From contig JAEZHS010000243.1 of assembly GCA_023436825.1 (NCBI GenBank), positions 1 to 36,019 on the forward strand: a DNA stretch of 36,019 nucleotides, written 5' to 3'. The DNA comes from Pseudomonadota bacterium (lineage in GTDB: Bacteria > Pseudomonadota > Alphaproteobacteria > Reyranellales > Reyranellaceae). The position numbers were made by a program, and so were the translations under genes. Under the pieces are notes generated by a model. The model had not been told where the DNA came from. It was given only the letters and a program-made list of their open reading frames with translations, and did not search any database. This document shows, piece by piece, positions 33,553 through 36,019 of the stretch; position 1 is the stretch's first letter, and each line of letters opens with the position of its first letter.

Positions 33553-34531
33553 GGCAGCCGACAAGGTCTCCGCGGATACGCATGCCGTCGGCATGCGCGG
33601 CCTGCCGTTCGCGCTGATCCTGATCGGCCTGGCGATCGCGATATTCGCGGTGTTCCGCTGGATCGGCAGCTCCTACGCCTTCTTCATGGCCTATGTCGTG
33701 GTCCAGTACATCGTCCTGGGCACCGCCTGGAACATCCTGGGCGGCTATACCGGCTACGTGAATTTCGGCGTCACCGCCTTCTTCGCCATCGGCGCCTATT
33801 CGACCGTGGTGTGGCACAAGCTGGTGCCGGCCATGCCGCTGCCGGTGATGATCATGATCGGAGGCGTCCTGGCGGGCCTGGTCGGACTGGGCACGGGCTA
33901 CCTCACGCTGCGGCTGCGCGGCGTCTTCTTCTCCATCGCCACGCTCGCCCTCGCGGTCGTGGTGCAGACCCTGATCACCAACTGGGATTTCGTCGGCGGC
34001 GCACGCGGCGCCTATGTGCTGCGGCCGCGCGTGGCGCCGTTGATCGGCGGCGAGTACGTGCAGTACCTGTTCCTGCTGATGCTGATCATGGGCGTCATCG
34101 TGCTGGTGACGGCGCGCGCCATCGAGCGCTCGGCGTTGGGCTACGGCTTCGCCGCCATCCGCGACGACGAGGGCGCTGCCGAGGCCTCGGGCGTGCCGAC
34201 GCTGCGGCTGAAGCTGATCGCCACCGGCCTGTCGGGCGGCTTCATGGGCATGGCGGGCGCGCCGCTTCCCTACTACGTGACCTACCTCGATCCGGCCTCG
34301 GGCTTCAGCTTGAATTATGCCGTGAACGCCATCGCCATGCCGCTGATCGGCGGCACCTCGAGCTGGCTGGGGCCGGTGATCGGTGCGGTGCTGGTCGGCG
34401 GCCTGCAGGAGTACCTGCGCGTCACCATCTCCTCGGCGGTCAACGTGCTGGTCGCCGGCGTGCTGATGGTGACCTTCGTGGTCCTCGCGCCGCAGGGCAT
34501 CGTCGGCCTGTTCCAGAGGAAGCGGAAATGA
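33533..34531 (+). CDS. LivM-type ABC importer permease (second system)
   Basis: A 332-residue inner-membrane permease. GGYTGYVNFGVTAFFAIGAYS (around residues 64-84), the TLRLRGVFFSIATLALAVVVQ segment and the cytoplasmic AIRDDEGAAEASGVPTLRLK loop are typical of LivM. Its GTG start at 33533 overlaps the LivH-type gene by 20 bases; TTG 33542 and ATG 33593 are other possible starts and none has a clear SD, so translation is probably coupled. Its stop overlaps the ATPase start (ATGA). Confidence 0.9.
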   Translation: MASLVDKAADKVSADTHAVGMRGLPFALILIGLAIAIFAVFRWIGSSYAFFMAYVVVQYIVLGTAWNILGGYTGYVNFGVTAFFAIGAYSTVVWHKLVPAMPLPVMIMIGGVLAGLVGLGTGYLTLRLRGVFFSIATLALAVVVQTLITNWDFVGGARGAYVLRPRVAPLIGGEYVQYLFLLMLIMGVIVLVTARAIERSALGYGFAAIRDDEGAAEASGVPTLRLKLIATGLSGGFMGMAGAPLPYYVTYLDPASGFSLNYAVNAIAMPLIGGTSSWLGPVIGAVLVGGLQEYLRVTISSAVNVLVAGVLMVTFVVLAPQGIVGLFQRKRK

Positions 34532-35251
34532 CCGCGCTGCTGGCCATCGCGGGGCTGGGCAAGCGCTTCGGCGGCTTCGTGGCGTTGGACGGCATCGACC
34601 TCGACGTGCAGCCGGGCGAGCGGCTGGGCCTGATCGGGCCCAATGGGTCGGGCAAGTCGACCCTGGTCAACTGCATCTGCGGTACGCTGCGCAACGAGCA
34701 GGGCAGCGTGCGGTTCGGCGACGAAGTCGTCGACGGCCTCTCGGCGCACGAGCGCACGCGGCGCGGCCTGGCACGCAGCTTCCAGCTGCCGCGTCCGTTC
34801 GCCGGGCTGACGCTGGCCGAGAACGTGCGCATTCCGATCCTCTATGCCGTGAATGCGCGCAGTAGCGGCCATCTTCATGGTGCTGCGATCGACGAGCGCT
34901 GCCTCGAGCTCCTCGGCATGGTCGGGCTGGCCGGCAAGGCGCGCCAGAGGCCGCGCGACCTCACGCAGATCGAGATGCGCAAGCTCGAGCTGGCGCGCGC
35001 CATGGCGGCCCAGCCCAAGCTCCTGATCTCCGACGAGGCGATGGCGGGACTGAGCAATGCCGAGGTCGACGAGATCATCGCGCTCCTGATCCGGCTGAAC
35101 GAGCAGGGCGTCACGGTGATCATGATCGAGCACATCATGCGGGCGGTGATGGAGTTCTCCCAGCGGCTTGCGGTGCTGGTGGCCGGGAAGAAGATCGCCG
35201 ACGGCAATCCAAGGGACGTCGTGCGCAATCCCGAAGTCGTGAGGGCCTACC

Positions 35252-35262
<11 letters not shown>
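34528..35262 (+). CDS. LivG-type ABC importer ATPase with degenerate signature (second system)
   Basis: A 244-residue nucleotide-binding subunit with Walker A GPNGSGKS at 37-44, Walker B LLISDEA ending D169-E170, and the switch His in IEHIM. The ABC signature, normally LSGGQ, is LTQIE (145-149), missing both Gly residues, before RKLELARAM. This departs further than in the first system's LTVGQ and suggests that one of the two composite ATP sites of the heterodimer is weak. The AGAGGAAGCGG SD lies before ATG 34528, which overlaps the permease stop. Confidence 0.92.
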
Positions 35263-35983
<721 letters not shown>

Positions 35984-35992
35984 TCAGATTCG

Positions 35993-36019
35993 TCCGGACC
36001 GCGCGCTCATGAGCATGAG
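35993..36019 (+). repeat. Partial copy of the dispersed palindromic repeat
   Basis: Bases 35993-36019 match 4644-4670 of the complete element in 26 of 27 positions (G for T at 36013). It begins soon after the LivF-type stop and is cut off by the window end in the middle of the inner palindrome, where short-read assembly would fail. Confidence 0.85.

Overview
The window reads as one chromosomal contig from a GC-rich, Gram-negative bacterium, most likely an alphaproteobacterium of the Rhodospirillales/Hyphomicrobiales kind (a Reyranella-like soil or water organism would fit). This is inferred from the very GC-rich third codon positions, a Bug/TctC receptor, two Liv-type ABC importers, SDR and LLM oxidoreductases, NIPSNAP, and GC-rich hairpin repeats between genes. 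No tRNA, rRNA, CRISPR array, transposase or integrase was seen.

Layout. 1-60: sequencing-adapter-like bases, then a partial palindromic repeat. 30-3043 (+): a TRM11-like methyltransferase, an LLM flavin oxidoreductase and a D-2-hydroxyacid dehydrogenase. 3044-3663: a gene-poor stretch with a good promoter, a possible small RNA and a 9-bp tandem repeat. 3664-8184 (-): a compact catabolic operon (SDR, two NodB/PuuE-type deacetylases, an Asp/Glu-hydantoin racemase relative), then a 51-bp palindrome and a Bug receptor. 8263-13123 (+): an SDR and a Liv-type importer (binding protein, two permeases, one ATPase), with a large multi-hairpin element between binding protein and first permease. 13165-15816 (-): the second Liv ATPase joined to an isopenicillin-N-synthase-like oxygenase, a secreted protein of unknown function, and a NIPSNAP protein. 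15881-20199 (+): a two-gene RND efflux pump. 20287-23062 (+): a lipoprotein and a three-domain peptidoglycan hydrolase. 23079-29412 (-): a type I secretion ATPase and membrane-fusion protein preceded by three glycosyltransferase genes. 29599-32535 (+): a large sedolisin (S53) peptidase with a DUF4114-like C-terminus. 32677-35983 (+): a second Liv-type importer lacking a visible binding protein. 35993-36019: another copy of the palindromic repeat, cut by the window end.

How it fits together. Two importers and the Bug receptor suggest a scavenger feeding on small organic acids, amino acids or amides, with neighbouring dehydrogenases, deacetylases, racemase and oxygenase processing what is taken up. 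The most unusual part is 20-32.5 kb: a type I secretion pair, three glycosyltransferases, a divergent sedolisin with pro-domain and no Sec signal, and on its other side a peptidoglycan hydrolase also without a signal. I propose, as inference, a secretion locus for an acid-type serine-carboxyl peptidase that may be glycosylated. Both ends of the window fall in copies of the same palindrome, which probably explains where the assembly broke.
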